Source of the DNA: Hermodice carunculata
Lineage: Eukaryota > Annelida > Polychaeta > Eunicida > Amphinomidae
Direction: 5' to 3'
NCBI GenBank assembly: GCA_964020975.1
Contig: OZ026619.1
Coordinates: forward strand, 5,973,444-6,037,443
DNA: 64,000 bases
This document shows positions 10,607 through 21,889 of this stretch, piece by piece. The translations under genes and the position numbers were made by a program. The notes beneath the pieces were generated by a model. That model ran no database searches and was not told the origin of the DNA. It saw only the letters and a program-made list of their open reading frames with translations. Each line of letters begins with the position of its first letter. Position 1 is the stretch's first letter.

Positions 10607-11013
10607 GTGGCACTCAGACCCAGTGGCTTAGCCTGGTGGCACTCAGACCCAGTGGCTTAGCCTGGTGGCACTCAGACACAGTGGCTCAGCCTGGTGGCAC
10701 TCAGACACAGTGGCTCAGCCTGGTGGCACTCAGACACAGTGGCTCAGCCTGGTGGCACTCAGACACAGTGGCTCAGCCTGGTGGCACTCAGACACAGTGG
10801 CTCAGCCTGGTGGCACTCAGACACAGTGGCTCAGCCTGGTGGCACTCAGACACAGTGGCTCAGCCTGGTGGCACTCAGACACAGTGGCTCAGCCTGGTGG
10901 CACTCAGACACAGAGGCTTAGCCTGGTGGCACTCAGACACAGTGGCTTAGCCTGGTGGCACTCAGACACAGAGGCTTAGCCTGGTGGCACTCAGACACAG
11001 TGGCTTAGCCTGG
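10607..11013. repeat. 29-bp minisatellite, about 14 units
   Basis: The unit is GGCACTCAGACACAGTGG followed by CTCAGCCTGGT. Outer units at both ends carry variants (CAGACCCAG, GGCTTAGCC, CAGAGGC), while the central units are nearly identical. The unit length is not a multiple of 3 and has no stop, so long ORFs appear in all three plus frames. These are artefacts. Confidence 0.95.
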
Positions 11014-12224
11014 TCAATGTCAATGAACTCTTCACAGCTTGACACAAATACTGTGATCTTTAATTATATTAGTATCATTATTATTATACTATTATCATTA
11101 TCATTTGCCACACTAATTGCGTATTCTGTGTCACTGACTTTTTGTCTTTCTTCTGTATGTTTTGATCAAACCTGTGTGTCCATAAAGTTATTATATTTTG
11201 CATGCATTTTGACAAACCAATCCATCCTGAATGAACAAGGTGCAATAGGAAGTATTCATATTTGACTGGGATCCTGTCCTGCCACCTGGGATGTAACAAG
11301 CAACTTGGCAGGAAGGAGGGCAGACTCATGTATAAAGCAGGGCCAAATTAGTTTCTATGGTAAAAGTACCAACTTGAGAAAGCAAATTGCTCATGAAAAG
11401 AACTTGACTAAGTTTTAAAACATACAAGATGCTAAAAGCACTTAGAAAATTGTTTGTTTTGCAAAAAAAAAAAAAAATGTATTATTTCCGGATGGTTAAT
11501 AAGTGCCATTATTAGTATCAGTGCCCCCATGCATGGTGGAGGAATAGGTCCATTGCCTAGCAACTGATGGGACCAGAGCAGGTCTGCAGATAATATGCTT
11601 AAATATGAATACTTCCTATTCATGTTGATAAAGTACATGTTTTTGCCAAATCTGCACAACAATTTCCACTTTAGATCACTGACTCTCATTATACCCTTCC
11701 ATTTTAGCACCCAATTTTCATCTATCACCTCTATTTTTATCTCAGTAAAATACATATTGTTTTTACAATTCAATATCCAGAACAAATATATTGTGCGCTG
11801 AGTCATGCATGACAAATCTACAATATGGGACAAGCCATCCATGATAAAATGAGTATGTCTTATTAACACTCATGTCTTCTGACCCAGAGCAACTGAAATT
11901 ATACATGTACTCATCACAAGTAAAACAAATTCAAATGCCCTGCAAGGGGACAACCAAAAATTATGATCTCACTTGTTTTCCCCTTAGATTTGTATCTGCA
12001 TTAAGTACACATGTGTTCCAGAGTTTTTGTTAAACCCCAAACTGGGGTATATTATATTTTCAAAACCCAAAATGCCCTCTCAGAGAACTTCAAAGGGTGT
12101 CAAGTCTTGTTTATTTACATGTAAAATTGGTAAATATTTAGTCACCTTCCCTAAATTTCCCTTCCTGAAACCCCCTGAAAAGTGTCTCAAAGGAAACACT
12201 GTGTCCTGTGACACACCTGCTTAC

Positions 12225-12492
12225 CTTGTGCAAGGGCATTCCACTGCATCACTCTCAACTCTACCCTGGCTGCTTCCCCATCTACATCTTCATCTCGGAC
12301 AGGGTCGGCAACATTATGAAAAGTTCTTTCGAGCTGAGGAGGAAGATCCTTGATTAACTTTTGCAGTTGTGAAGACAGTTGTGTTACTGAGGTGCACCGG
12401 TCAAGGTCTATTTCTTGAATTTGTTCTTCTCGTTTCCAGTAGGATTCATATTTCTTTATGTACTGATCGATGTCCTCTCCTGTTGCTGCCAT
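12225..12492 (-). CDS. NOCT: Nocturnin, exon 1 (N-terminal coding exon)
   Basis: ATG at 12492-12490 opens MAATGEDIDQYIKKYES. The exon encodes residues 1-89 and ends ELRVMQWNALAQ. Asn85 in MQWNALAQ is the first catalytic motif of the EEP fold (human IRVMQWNILAQ). Residues 36-65 (SVTQLSSQLQKLIKDLPPQL) align with the human leucine-rich stretch before the fold. The donor is CAAG|GTAAGC at 12224. A good acceptor, TATATCCCAG, lies at 12503-12502, so an upstream noncoding or targeting exon is likely. With this start there is no clear mitochondrial presequence, which the long vertebrate isoform has. Confidence 0.9.
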
Positions 12493-12553
12493 GCCCAGTC
12501 TCTGGGATATAAACACAGAAAGACATATTGTCATCACTCAACCCCATAAAGTG

Positions 12554-12690
12554 CTAATTACTGCTATAGTTGTTTTCTCATTGCGGTTAAACATATAATG
12601 GTTAAAAGATTCAAATTCCTCATGAAGATACCTTTCATTCAAATACCACCAAGCCTAGTCTAAAGCAAAAAGTAGTCTTAGTCAACAGCT
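12554..12690. repeat. Repeat B, copy 1 (outer part of a family A relative)
   Basis: TGCTATAGTTGTTTTCTCAT through AAGTAGTCTTAGTCAACAGC matches 42355-42484 almost base for base. It stops at TCAACAGCT, exactly where the family A MITE copy 3 begins, while the 42-kb copy continues into a palindrome. Copy 3 therefore appears to have inserted into, or recombined with, this repeat. Confidence 0.7.
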
Positions 12691-12931
12691 TTAACCCTTT
12701 CTCCGCTTGAATTAAGACTGAGTCAACAGCTTTCTTTGGCATGGGTTTGGCACTTAGTGCCCAACCCATGCCAAGGAAAGCTGTTGACCTGGAACATGTG
12801 ATCTTGATAGGTATCATCTACAATTCTAAGTCAAATTGCTTTTCATTACTGTTGAAACTAGTTGAAAACACTGAAGCAGACAACATTTGATCACCAGCCA
12901 GTTTTAGCCGGTTTAAGGCCGGAAGGGTTAA
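12691..12931. mobile_element. Foldback MITE family A, copy 3 (complete)
   Basis: The inverted ends are TTAACCCTTTCTCCGCTTGA and GGCCGGAAGGGTTAA. The centre is a near-perfect palindrome: GTCAACAGCTTTCTTTGGCA, then TGGGTTTGGCACT, then its mirror ending CCAAGGAAAGCTGTTGAC. This is the best full-length reference for the family (241 bp). It lies upstream of NOCT exon 1. Confidence 0.75.
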
Positions 12932-15900
12932 GGGCTCATTCCTCATCATGATTTCAGGGGGAGACACTGACCAAACTGGAGTTGAAATCAACATGGTCAT
13001 ATCCCACTGTCCATATAGTCCGCTTGATCACAATAAACAAAATAAAACTAATTTGTTAATAGTTATCATTTAAGGTAGTGGAGGGGTTTGATCCTGTCAT
13101 CAATTGTGAAATCTACTTAGGGGCCACCCAAATTATAAATATTATCATACTAGTACCCAGCATACTAATTCACAGAACCCCCTTCCCTTGACATTAGTAA
13201 ATGTTGGTTTTTCAAACCAAAATGCACAGCTGTAAATTGTAATTTTCTGCCACTTGTTCAGACCCTTAAACTTATTCATGTAATGTTTAATTAAATATGG
13301 GTTTTCATGTGAATATTACTATAAATAGATATGTTTTCAGCATATTCTGGATAAAATAAACAAAAAAACTAGACATACCTTCAGCACAGAACGTTGACTG
13401 AAGGGTCTGCCATAACGAGCATGTAATTAGACTGCCATTTGCTCAAATTAGGTCATGGTGACACCAAAATGTGATCAGTTCATCTTGCCAGGTAAGATAA
13501 GCATATTGCCAAATTTGAGCAAAATACATGGAGGCGTTTTGTAGATATTGCAATAATGAGAATGTGCACATCCGGACAGACAGACAACCGAAAAACATAA
13601 AGGGTCCCCCATGGGATGGACCCTTAAAAACCCCATCACTTTTACATATTTTAAAAAATCTACAGTTGTCTTTGCCCCCGTCCTCCAAAAGCATACTCTG
13701 TGTACTATTGTGAAAATGCATTGTTCAGTAGCGATATGAAAGTCATAAAGCATTCATGTACTAAAATGAACTTTGTGTATGGCACATTTTTTTTGGTATT
13801 CAACCTGGGGGATGTCACCAGCATGGGCAACTTACTATCCACAGTACAATGTGACAAATGCATATTAATATCCTGCCAAAAATCACTTGTCCTCTCTGGC
13901 TACGAAATGGCAGTAAGAATGGACTCCTTTCACACAACCAGCAAAGCATAGACTTTTCTCACCTCCAGCAGACTGGAGAGGGCATTGCGGGGATGAACAC
14001 TTGTGCGCATAGGGTAAAACATGTTAAAAGTACCAATCTTTAAAGTAAATTTGAGATCAATTATAGAAACATTAACATAAATTATTAAACTTTTTGATTA
14101 GTATGCCTGTCAACATCAGTAATGTACCAGGAATTTTAATTTGAAGATGTTAGAAACTTTTTACAGAACAAGGTACTTGCTAGCATTTCACTGAGGAAAT
14201 GCAGTTTGTTTTTCCAAAATTGCTCTCATATACTGTAATAAGTTTCCCTTTTCTCATTGTTGTGTAAACATTGTTGCACCTGAGTTGCCACACTCTTTTC
14301 ATATGCACAGCTATCTGAACATGTATTCATATTTTCCCATCATCCGAGGTTTGTTCCTGGATAGGTGCCCATATTAAAAATATACAATCAAGCTGGCTTG
14401 CCCCCCAAAGGGGATTCTCTTGTGAATGGAGGCAAGAAAGCAGTTGTGCACAGTGGCTCCACTTGTGGGGGAAAGTCCTGAATTTAGCATAATGCAGACA
14501 TACTGATGAATACACTTGGTAATATTATCAAAAGAGTCCTACCTTTTTCAAACGTGCAGTTGCAGAGATTGAGATGTTAGTCACAGTTGCCAGTGCAGTC
14601 CTCAAGAGATTCATAGCAACTTATAGCGGACCTGGTCATGATAAGTAATGTGCAATCATGAGTCAAGATGTACATACATGTACATGCAGGTCCAGAATAT
14701 TTAACCCTTCCAGACAAAATATATACAACCCAAACATGAAGAGCTTGAAAGAGATGAAATAAGGCCCTCTTAAACAAGAGCAATATGATGTTTTTCACTC
14801 AGTTGATCAACATGTCTATGTAGCACACACTCAATACCAGATTAGTTTCTACACTTGTAAGACGACTTTTTCCTGGATGTATCACTGTTACCTTGACAGT
14901 GGACCTTTTGATCTTTTCTTACTTCATGGCATGTATTCTAATCATGGTTTGTGCCTGTAGGAAATTTCACATAATAGTCTAAGAACACATAAAGAACTAT
15001 AGCTCAGAGATAAATAGTACATTAATTGTATCACTATGACCCTGATATTTTACCTGCTGGTCAGGCTTCTTCACATTATATGTGTATGACACGTATGGGT
15101 TCTGATGTGTTTTAGTTAAGTTTCATGAAATGAAATCAGAGTTCAAATTAGTGATACTGTAGTTTTGATTCATCCAAATACTGTGTTCACACAACAATCG
15201 TTTGTTTTCGTTTGTTTGTTTTTTTTTTGATAAAAAACACCTCAAGAATGCATTCAGATATAAAACTTTTGAGGTGGAAGCTATGAAGCTAGTGTGCAGT
15301 GAGACTGGCAACTTTGGATTGATATTACCCATTTAATTTCTTCACAAGTACATTAAACCTACATATTTTCTGATTACTGCATATCCATAGATTTGTATCC
15401 AAAGGGGTTTTTTCTGCAGGATTCGAACTGTTTGAGATTTAATAGCATTCTTTCTGATTTTGTAGGATAATTTGTACATTTTTCGCACAGGAATTGCACA
15501 ATTTTTTTTTTCAAGTTGAAATCAGAAGAAATTTAAAATATATATCCATGTCCAGGATCAAATTCAATGGTGAGTCCTGAAATAGCGTAAATAACAAGTT
15601 AAAAAAAAATGAATTTAGTCCTGACAGGCTGTTCATTTACTTTCTAGACATTGCTCCAAAAGTCATGGAAGTGGTCATCAAAAAAGAAATTCCTGGAAAC
15701 CGCTCCTGGATATGATATTTTTTTTTTGAGGTCTGTTGATTTTAATGTGATAGGGCAATTCATATGTTTGTGAGGCGAGATACTAATTGCTGAGGTTGAG
15801 CACAATATAGTTCCGAGGAAATCGCACTGGAAGAAGAAGTTGCAAATTCTTCAACATTTATGGCTGTAATATGACACATACTCATTTCTTCAGTCCCGTG

Positions 15901-16900
15901 TTTTAATTATTGTGTGAAATAAACTTGAAGCTTTACCTCTGTGATATTGTCATTAAAAGAAGGTATATTTTGTGGCTTAAATCTCTGAGCTTTTTAACTC
16001 AGGAACATCACACTTGGCTTGTTTGGGTTTAGGTTCACATGCGGCTTTCCATATTTGGAGTCTAGTGAGTGGATTGTGCTAATTTGTATTTACATCAACG
16101 GAGAATTTCAAAGTAATCAAAACAATGGTTGTGATTAGTCTGAACTGGTCCATTCTTTTCTCCACAGCTAATGGTTTCCTGTTCCCTATGAGTGACGCTT
16201 GGCAATGACTTAATTGGTTTCCAGGGGTCATGGACTGATTACTGTGCAACAATGACATGCTTCATTATCATGCCCATGCAAGCAAACCCCATGTGCTCGG
16301 CACTGCTTTAACTTTTCAGTGTAAACAAAAGTTTTCAGATCAATTTTGTCACATAAATTTTATGTTCACACATCTGAGTTTTCGGGAGTATGTAGTTTAA
16401 GTATCAAACTATCCAAAAATTTGAAAAAGTGATTAGATGTTATCCAAAGGTGCTGGCTTCAGATCTTTCGCCTTAATGCACCATTCAGGCTACAATAATG
16501 TTGCACCTGAATATTACTCGAATGTGTTGTTCGCACTGGCAAATCAGCATGATCAGATGCACGTTTTGGCAGGTTTGCACATGCATGTATCCAGGCTTTG
16601 TTTGTATTGGCAGTTTTATTTGTACATGTATCAACATTTCTATACATGTACAAATTTCAACGCAATTTCATTAAAATTTGAAGCAGGCTTTTCCATCCTT
16701 AATGAATCTCAGTCTTGGGCATTTGATCTCTGACAATGAATCCCAGGCATATATTTGCAATTTGTAAAAAAATCTCACCAGTGTGAGTGACCATTCAACA
16801 GGGTGCAAAAATTCCTATGATCCTATTTCCCATGACAAGTGAAATCATTTTGTGCGACAAGTGACATCCAAATTTCACTTGTCCTTTGGACAATTACTTT
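12932..16900. other. Noncoding intergenic DNA upstream of NOCT
   Basis: No conserved peptide or splice-bounded exon was recognised on either strand. Short A/T runs occur at 15221-15230, 15502-15512 and 15718-15727. NOCT 5' UTR exons or its promoter should lie here but cannot be placed by eye. Confidence 0.5.
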
Positions 16901-16906
16901 TATTTA

Positions 16907-17030
16907 GCAATTTTCACAATTTCAAAGTTAGTTGTCATAACAGACACATAAACTCACTGCATAATGATTTATTCATTAGCAATTTTCACAATAACAGACA
17001 CATAAACTCACTGCTTGACATAATGATTTC
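16907..17030. repeat. Short tandem duplication
   Basis: AGCAATTTTCACAA ... TAACAGACACATAAACTCAC ... ATAATGATTT occurs twice (about 16907-16970 and 16978-17029) with small differences. Confidence 0.75.
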
Positions 17031-17294
17031 CATTAAAACATACTCTTTGAAACCAAAACTTAGGTACACTTCATCAGCATTAGGGAAGACAGGTGAAAAT
17101 CTTGTGTCACTTGTCCTGCAAACAAGTTATTGTAAAACTATTTTTCTCACCCTGATTCAAGCATGACTTGAACATGTCCATGAAGTGTTCTAAATTTAGT
17201 CTCACTTGGACCACTGTTTTTTTCAAGAGTAAACCCTATTTTGTTGCAGTAGACAAACACATTGGTACACACATAATGATGCCCTGCATTAGTA

Positions 17295-17447
17295 TTGTAT
17301 TTGTGTCTTTTTGTCCAAAACCACTTCCTAGTAGTCATTACCCTATTCTGCAGTCAGAACTCTTTACTCTCCATAAGCTAACCTGTCCCTGTCTAACCTA
17401 TATACACAGAAGTACTATCGTCCATATTGCACACATTCCTCTGTAAA
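17295..17447 (-). mobile_element. Naiad-type PLE, 3'-end fragment (copy 3)
   Basis: On the minus strand it runs from TTTACAGAGGAATGTGTGCA to GACACAAATACAA, matching 5739-5894 of copy 1 and the 3' end of copy 2. Only about 150 bp remain, a severe 5' truncation. Its distinct downstream flank (TACTAATGCAGGG) fixes the element's 3' terminus. Confidence 0.85.
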
Positions 17448-18240
17448 TGACATGGGAAAGTGACATTGTCATTGGTGAATGGTGCATGTGCCAAGTCCTG
17501 CATTTGAAAAACATGCAGATACAATGTTCACACATGCTGGGATTAAAATGTGCTTGCAACCACGCAATAGTCACACATATATATTAATAAAGTAAAAAAA
17601 CACAAAGTACACATTTTTAATATATCATATGCAGTTTTGGTGACAAGGTCACACAAAGTGGTCAATCATCAAAAATGAATTCAATGAAAACAAAAACATC
17701 AGTATGTACATTATTCTAAGTTAGACTGATATGTTAAACTGTGGTACATTTTGACAAGTAAAGCAGTTTGCAGCAGTGCAGATACTTTGAATAAAATTTG
17801 GTAATTTTAGCAGTGTGAATAGGGTAATATGGTTACAACTAGACTAGACTTACCACATGGACATGCAAGTTTCATACGAGATATGAATTTTGCTGACTCG
17901 AACCACATGCATTAGTATTCTTGGAGTCACCGTGACATCACAGACACTGACCTAATTATCTCTGCTTAGTGGACACACATGTATTGTCATTCAGTATCAT
18001 GTTGGATAAGCCTTTTTGAATGCATGTTATAAAAAGCTAGACATGCTTTTTCACAACAAATCAGTGATGCTTATAAATTTTACCTTTCTCCATTCATACT
18101 TGGGTTTTAATAATAATTTGAAGCTCAGAAAGTGTAGTTTTGGCTGTTTTAGACCAGCATGTTTTACATAGATATGCAGTCAAGACTCATTACAACTCCA
18201 CTCAGATATCAGACACAGGCCTGCACAAATTGCACATACA
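17448..18240. other. Noncoding, nothing recognised
   Basis: AT-rich; no ORF or repeat supported. Confidence 0.5.
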
Positions 18241-18994
18241 TGTATATAACTCGCCGTTTGGGTTGCGCCAAGGTTATGCAGTTGAACAGTGGCACAACCC
18301 ATTTTTGGGTTGCGTAAAATTTGGGCATAAATATAATGAACATAAAATGGATTATGTAACATAAACAATATGGTTATGCAAATTTTTTTAGCATAGCCAA
18401 TTTATGGGTCACATACAATTATAATTTGTGTAACCCTGAGACGTATTCACTTAATGACACACATTTTAAGGGAACAAAAAGTACATTTTCTTGTTATGTG
18501 ATTCATTTATCTGACATATTCAGTTATCTGACTCAATTTCAAGGAAAAAATTTTTTTGTAATGAGGTTTCACAGCACAGGACTGCCATGGGTTTGTTTGA
18601 CCCTATCTTGTCAGTTGGCCATGCATATTGTTTACACCTGGTAACTGTCTGAGGTGCCAGGACTGTGAATCCAAACATATGTGTGTATGGTATAAAATTT
18701 CAAATAGGTTAATAACCCCCCCCCCCATTTTTAAATTTTTCGAGTGTAAATTTGATGATTTCTAAGTCATTGTCACTCTTTGTTGAGAAAAAAAGGAGTC
18801 ATGAGTGTTAATTTTAATATCCAAATGGTATAAAGTAACAGAACCAACAAGTAGAAGTAAAGTTGTAAAGAGGAACCTCCCCCAACGTTTCAACCCACCT
18901 GGGTCTTCCTCAGGGAAGAGGAGGCTAATATCCTAGCACTAACACATATTCATACGGACTGGCACAAATACAGAAAATTCTTCACGGACTGTCA
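18241..18994 (+). repeat. 0.75-kb direct duplication, unit 1
   Basis: Starts TGTATATAACTCGCCGTTTG and ends TTCTTCACGGACTGTCA. It is highly similar to 19140-20158 along its length. It holds a GGTTGCG-centred hairpin near its left edge (TTGCGCCAAGG ... CAACCCATTTTTGGGTTGCG), a C-run at 18717-18726 and, on the minus strand at 18924-18876, a hammerhead-like remnant. It lacks the Harbinger-like MITE of unit 2 and so shows the empty site. Confidence 0.9.
18876..18924 (-). ncRNA. Degenerate hammerhead-like motif, copy 1
   Basis: On the minus strand: CCTCC, then CTGAGGA (18913-18907, matching CUGANGA), a hairpin ACCC-AGGT-GGGT, GAAAC (18891-18887), CGTTGGGGG, then GGAGG, which pairs with CCTCC as a closing stem I. 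The required U-H cleavage dinucleotide after stem III has become G-G, so it should be inactive. It may be a PLE relic. Confidence 0.35.
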
Positions 18995-19051
18995 ACACTA
19001 TAATGATCTCAGCTGGTGTCTGTATAGTATGGTGGGTAAGACATGAGGCCA

Positions 19052-19142
19052 CAATGTGGAAACCTCCCTAAACCGAACACCTCCCTATACCGAACACTTT
19101 TGTTTGGTCCCATGGGCGTTCGGTATAGGGAGGTTTCACTGT
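19052..19142. mobile_element. Pogo-like MITE remnant between the duplicated units
   Basis: GGAAACCTCCCTAAACCGAA ... TTCGGTATAGGGAGGTTTCA forms a hairpin ending in CACTGTA, resembling a CAGTGAAACCTCCC pogo-type terminus. It sits exactly at the left edge of unit 2. Confidence 0.5.
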
Positions 19143-19352
19143 ATATAACTTGCCGTTTGGGTTGCGCCAAGGTTATGCAGTTGAACAGTGGCACAACCCA
19201 TTTTTGGGTTGCATAAAATTTGGGCATAAATATAATGAACATAAAATGGGTTACGTAACATAAACAATATGGTTATGCAATTTTTTTTAGCATTGCCAAT
19301 TTATGGGTCACATACAATTATAATTTGTGTAACCCTGAGACGTATTCACTTA

Positions 19353-19606
19353 GGGATGGTTCAACATTATCATCATTTTTTAATTAGTACTTAAGGTACT
19401 AAATTTCATGACCCCCCTCCCTCCCCGCAAATTAGTACTTTAAAAATGATGATTTCCCTTCAAAATCATAGCAAAATTGCACAAAACAGGCCAAAAATTG
19501 ACCATCATTTTCCATATTCTGTGAAAGTGTACAGACCCATTTAACCCCCTCCCCCCTTGCGTACTTAAGTACTAATTCAAAAATGATGAACATGTTGAAC
19601 CATCCC
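19353..19606. mobile_element. PIF/Harbinger-like MITE (254 bp)
   Basis: The ends are perfect short inverted repeats, GGGATGGTTCAACAT and ATGTTGAACCATCCC, continuing as TATCATCATTTTT against AAAAATGATGA. It is flanked by TTA (19350-19352 and 19607-19609), the 3-bp TWA target duplication typical of PIF/Harbinger. Unit 1 reads CACTTAATGACAC uninterrupted at the same place, which proves the boundaries. There is no coding capacity. Confidence 0.85.
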
Positions 19607-20038
19607 TTAATGACACACATTTTAGGGAACAAAAAGTACATTTTCTTGTTATGTGATTCATTTATCTGACATATTCAGTTATCTGACTCAATTTCAAGGA
19701 AAAAATTATCTTTTTATAATGAGGTTTCACAGCACAGGACTGCCATGGGTTTGTTTGACCCTTCTTGTCGGTTGGCCATGCATATTGTTTACACCTGGTA
19801 ACTGTCTGAGGTGCCAGGACTGTGAATCCAAGACATGTGTGTATGATATAAAATTTCAAATAGGCTACTAACCCACCCACCCCCACCCCCATTTTTAAAT
19901 TCTTGAGTGTAAATTTGATGATTTCTAAGTCATTGTCACTCTTTGTTGAGAAAAAAAGAAGTCATGAGTGTTAATTTTAATATCCAAATGGTATAAAGTA
20001 ACAGAACCAACAAGTAGAAGTAAAGCTGTAAAGAGGAA

Positions 20039-20087
20039 CCTCCCCCAACGTTTCAACCCACCTGGGTCTTCCTCAGGGGAGAGGAGG
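20039..20087 (-). ncRNA. Degenerate hammerhead-like motif, copy 2
   Basis: Same arrangement as at 18876-18924: CTGAGGA at 20076-20070, a short stem II, GAAAC, CGTTGGGGG, and the CCTCC/GGAGG closing pair. The cleavage-site U is likewise lost. This is a duplicate, not independent evidence. Confidence 0.35.
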
Positions 20088-20158
20088 CTAATATCCTAGC
20101 ACTAACACATATTCATACGGACAGGCACAAGTACAGAAAATTCTTCACGGACTGTCAG

Positions 20159-20460
20159 CTAAGACCCTGAGAAAATATGTAGATTTCCATGGTGCGTAAC
20201 GATAGAAGATATGTTTGATTTGATGTGAACATGGTTCAATGGGCCAAAACACATCATGATAGGCCAATTACCTGTTCCACTCTGACAGATATATAAATAT
20301 TAAGTACACTATACATGTATGTTTAAGTACTGTAGGTACATATTTTCCAAACCAGTTGTATCAAAACAATCTTCAGTTCAGCACAGGGTCAACTTCCGGT
20401 CCTTTTGCATTAGAACAAAAAATTTTGTAGCAAAAAAATAAAAAATAAAAAAATTAAAAA
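20159..20460. other. Noncoding, nothing recognised
   Basis: AT-rich ending in an A-rich stretch (20416-20465). Confidence 0.4.
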
Positions 20461-20499
20461 TAAATAGATCTCTCTCTCTCTCTCGTTATTTTATGTTTG

Positions 20500-20775
20500 T
20501 TTATTTCAGAAGGTACAAGCGATGAGTGTAGGGGGATATACCCAGGACAAGGGGCCCACCATAGCTGTGAGAGAGTGGGTGGTGGACCCTTTGCTTTGCC
20601 TTGGCTCTGGTCCTGGAAAACATGGCAGCACTAGCTGGTAAGGATAACCATGGTTTTCCCCGCCTCATCTACTTTTCCCTTTTCTCTCTCTCTCTCTCTG
20701 GGCCACCTGTGTCACACAGTGACACAGGACTGTGGTAGATAAGCGGAGAGCCACACTATTATTATTATTATATCG
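20500..20775 (+). mobile_element. LINE family 1, 3'-UTR fragment
   Basis: GATGAGTGTAGGGGGATATA through CCCACCATAGCTGTGAGAGA, CATGGTTTTCCCCGCCTCAT, GCGGAGAGCCACA and an (ATT)n tail match the 3' region of the LINE that ends at 25605. This is the 3' end of a second, severely 5'-truncated copy lying just upstream of the larger one in the same orientation. Confidence 0.75.
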
Positions 20776-21180
20776 ATGCCTGTTAGGAATGTGGCAAGAC
20801 ATGATATGTGTCCTGCTGCCTGTATTACTGTTAGTTGGTTCAATCACTTGGTCTTAATTCTTATTGTTGTAATCATCAGTCATGCTATCGGGTGTCAATT
20901 GCCACATGTCTGTAAAATGTATGGGTTAGGATAAGTTTTTGAAGTATTATTTTCTTTGTCAGTCATATTGCCAGCTTAAATATTCTTAACCAAAGGTACC
21001 AAAAATGACATTAGAGATGCCACTATGTATATAACCATGGACAAGAGCAACACTACACAGAATATGCTCTCCTTCAAGTTTACACACATTACCATATTCC
21101 CCCATGTACAATATGCATTTTTTTTGGTCTTATTATTAATTTTAATATTCTTGATGCGTCTTATGCACAAATACAGACTC
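20776..21180. other. Noncoding between two LINE family 1 copies
   Basis: No gene recognised. The 5' limit of the larger LINE copy is not sharp; RT homology becomes visible only from about 21235. Confidence 0.4.
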
Positions 21181-21889
21181 GAAAGACCCAAATATCAAGC
21201 CCAAAATGAGAAAAACTGGTTGCATATTTCTGTTACTGGAGATCAGGTAAGTAGAATAGTTGACAGGCTTGGTCTTCTGGGGGAAATTCAGAATGGATTC
21301 AGAACAGGCAGAAGGGTAGGTGACCATATCTTCACATTGACCCAGGTGTTCGAACTGGCAAGACAAAAGTGGAAGAAAGTCTTCATGGGTTTCTTAGATG
21401 TGAGGAAAGATTATGACAGGGTATGGGCAGATGCTCTATGGGAAAAAATTGGTGGACTTGGATTTGGTGGAAATTTTCTAGAAATTTTGAAAGTGCTATA
21501 TAAAGATGTAGACTACACTTTCATTAGGAAAGGTAGAAGTAGAGAATGCACATCTGGATATAGGCCTAAAGCAGGTACATGTGCAATCCCGAATTTTGTT
21601 TGCTCTGTATGAAAAGGAGTTGGGGATCAGTTGATGGAGTGTGATAAGGGAATAAGGGTAGGTAATCTAAAAATCCTAGGTCTATTTTTTGCAGATGACG
21701 TAGTACTCATGGCAGAGTCCCAGAAAGAACTACAAGAGGTGCTGCACATAGCAGGGGAATACGGGAATAAATGGAGGTTAGAATTTAGTAAGGATAAGAG
21801 TAAAGTGATGACTCAAGGGAAGAAACCAGATGCGAATAAAAATTGGAGAATTGGGCAGTCCCAAATTCCAGAAGGTAGGGAACAGTTAA

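Larger units (their letters stand above)
9524..12224 (-). other. NOCT: NOCT intron (2.7 kb)
   Basis: Bounded by GTAAGC at 12224 and AG at 9525-9524 on the minus strand. It contains a 20-bp minisatellite (9791-9910), a foldback MITE (10142-10287) and a 29-bp minisatellite (10607-11013). ORFs inside it are repeat translations, not genes. Confidence 0.85.
19140..20158 (+). repeat. 0.75-kb direct duplication, unit 2 (carries a MITE)
   Basis: Matches 18241-18994 except for a 254-bp insertion at 19353-19606. The hammerhead-like remnant is present at 20087-20039 (minus strand). Confidence 0.9.

Noticed and set aside
10636-10979. Three overlapping 75-104 codon ORFs rich in ALRHSGSAWWHSDTVAQ repeats
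   Set aside because: They are translations of a 29-bp minisatellite in three frames, with no homology or coding signature.
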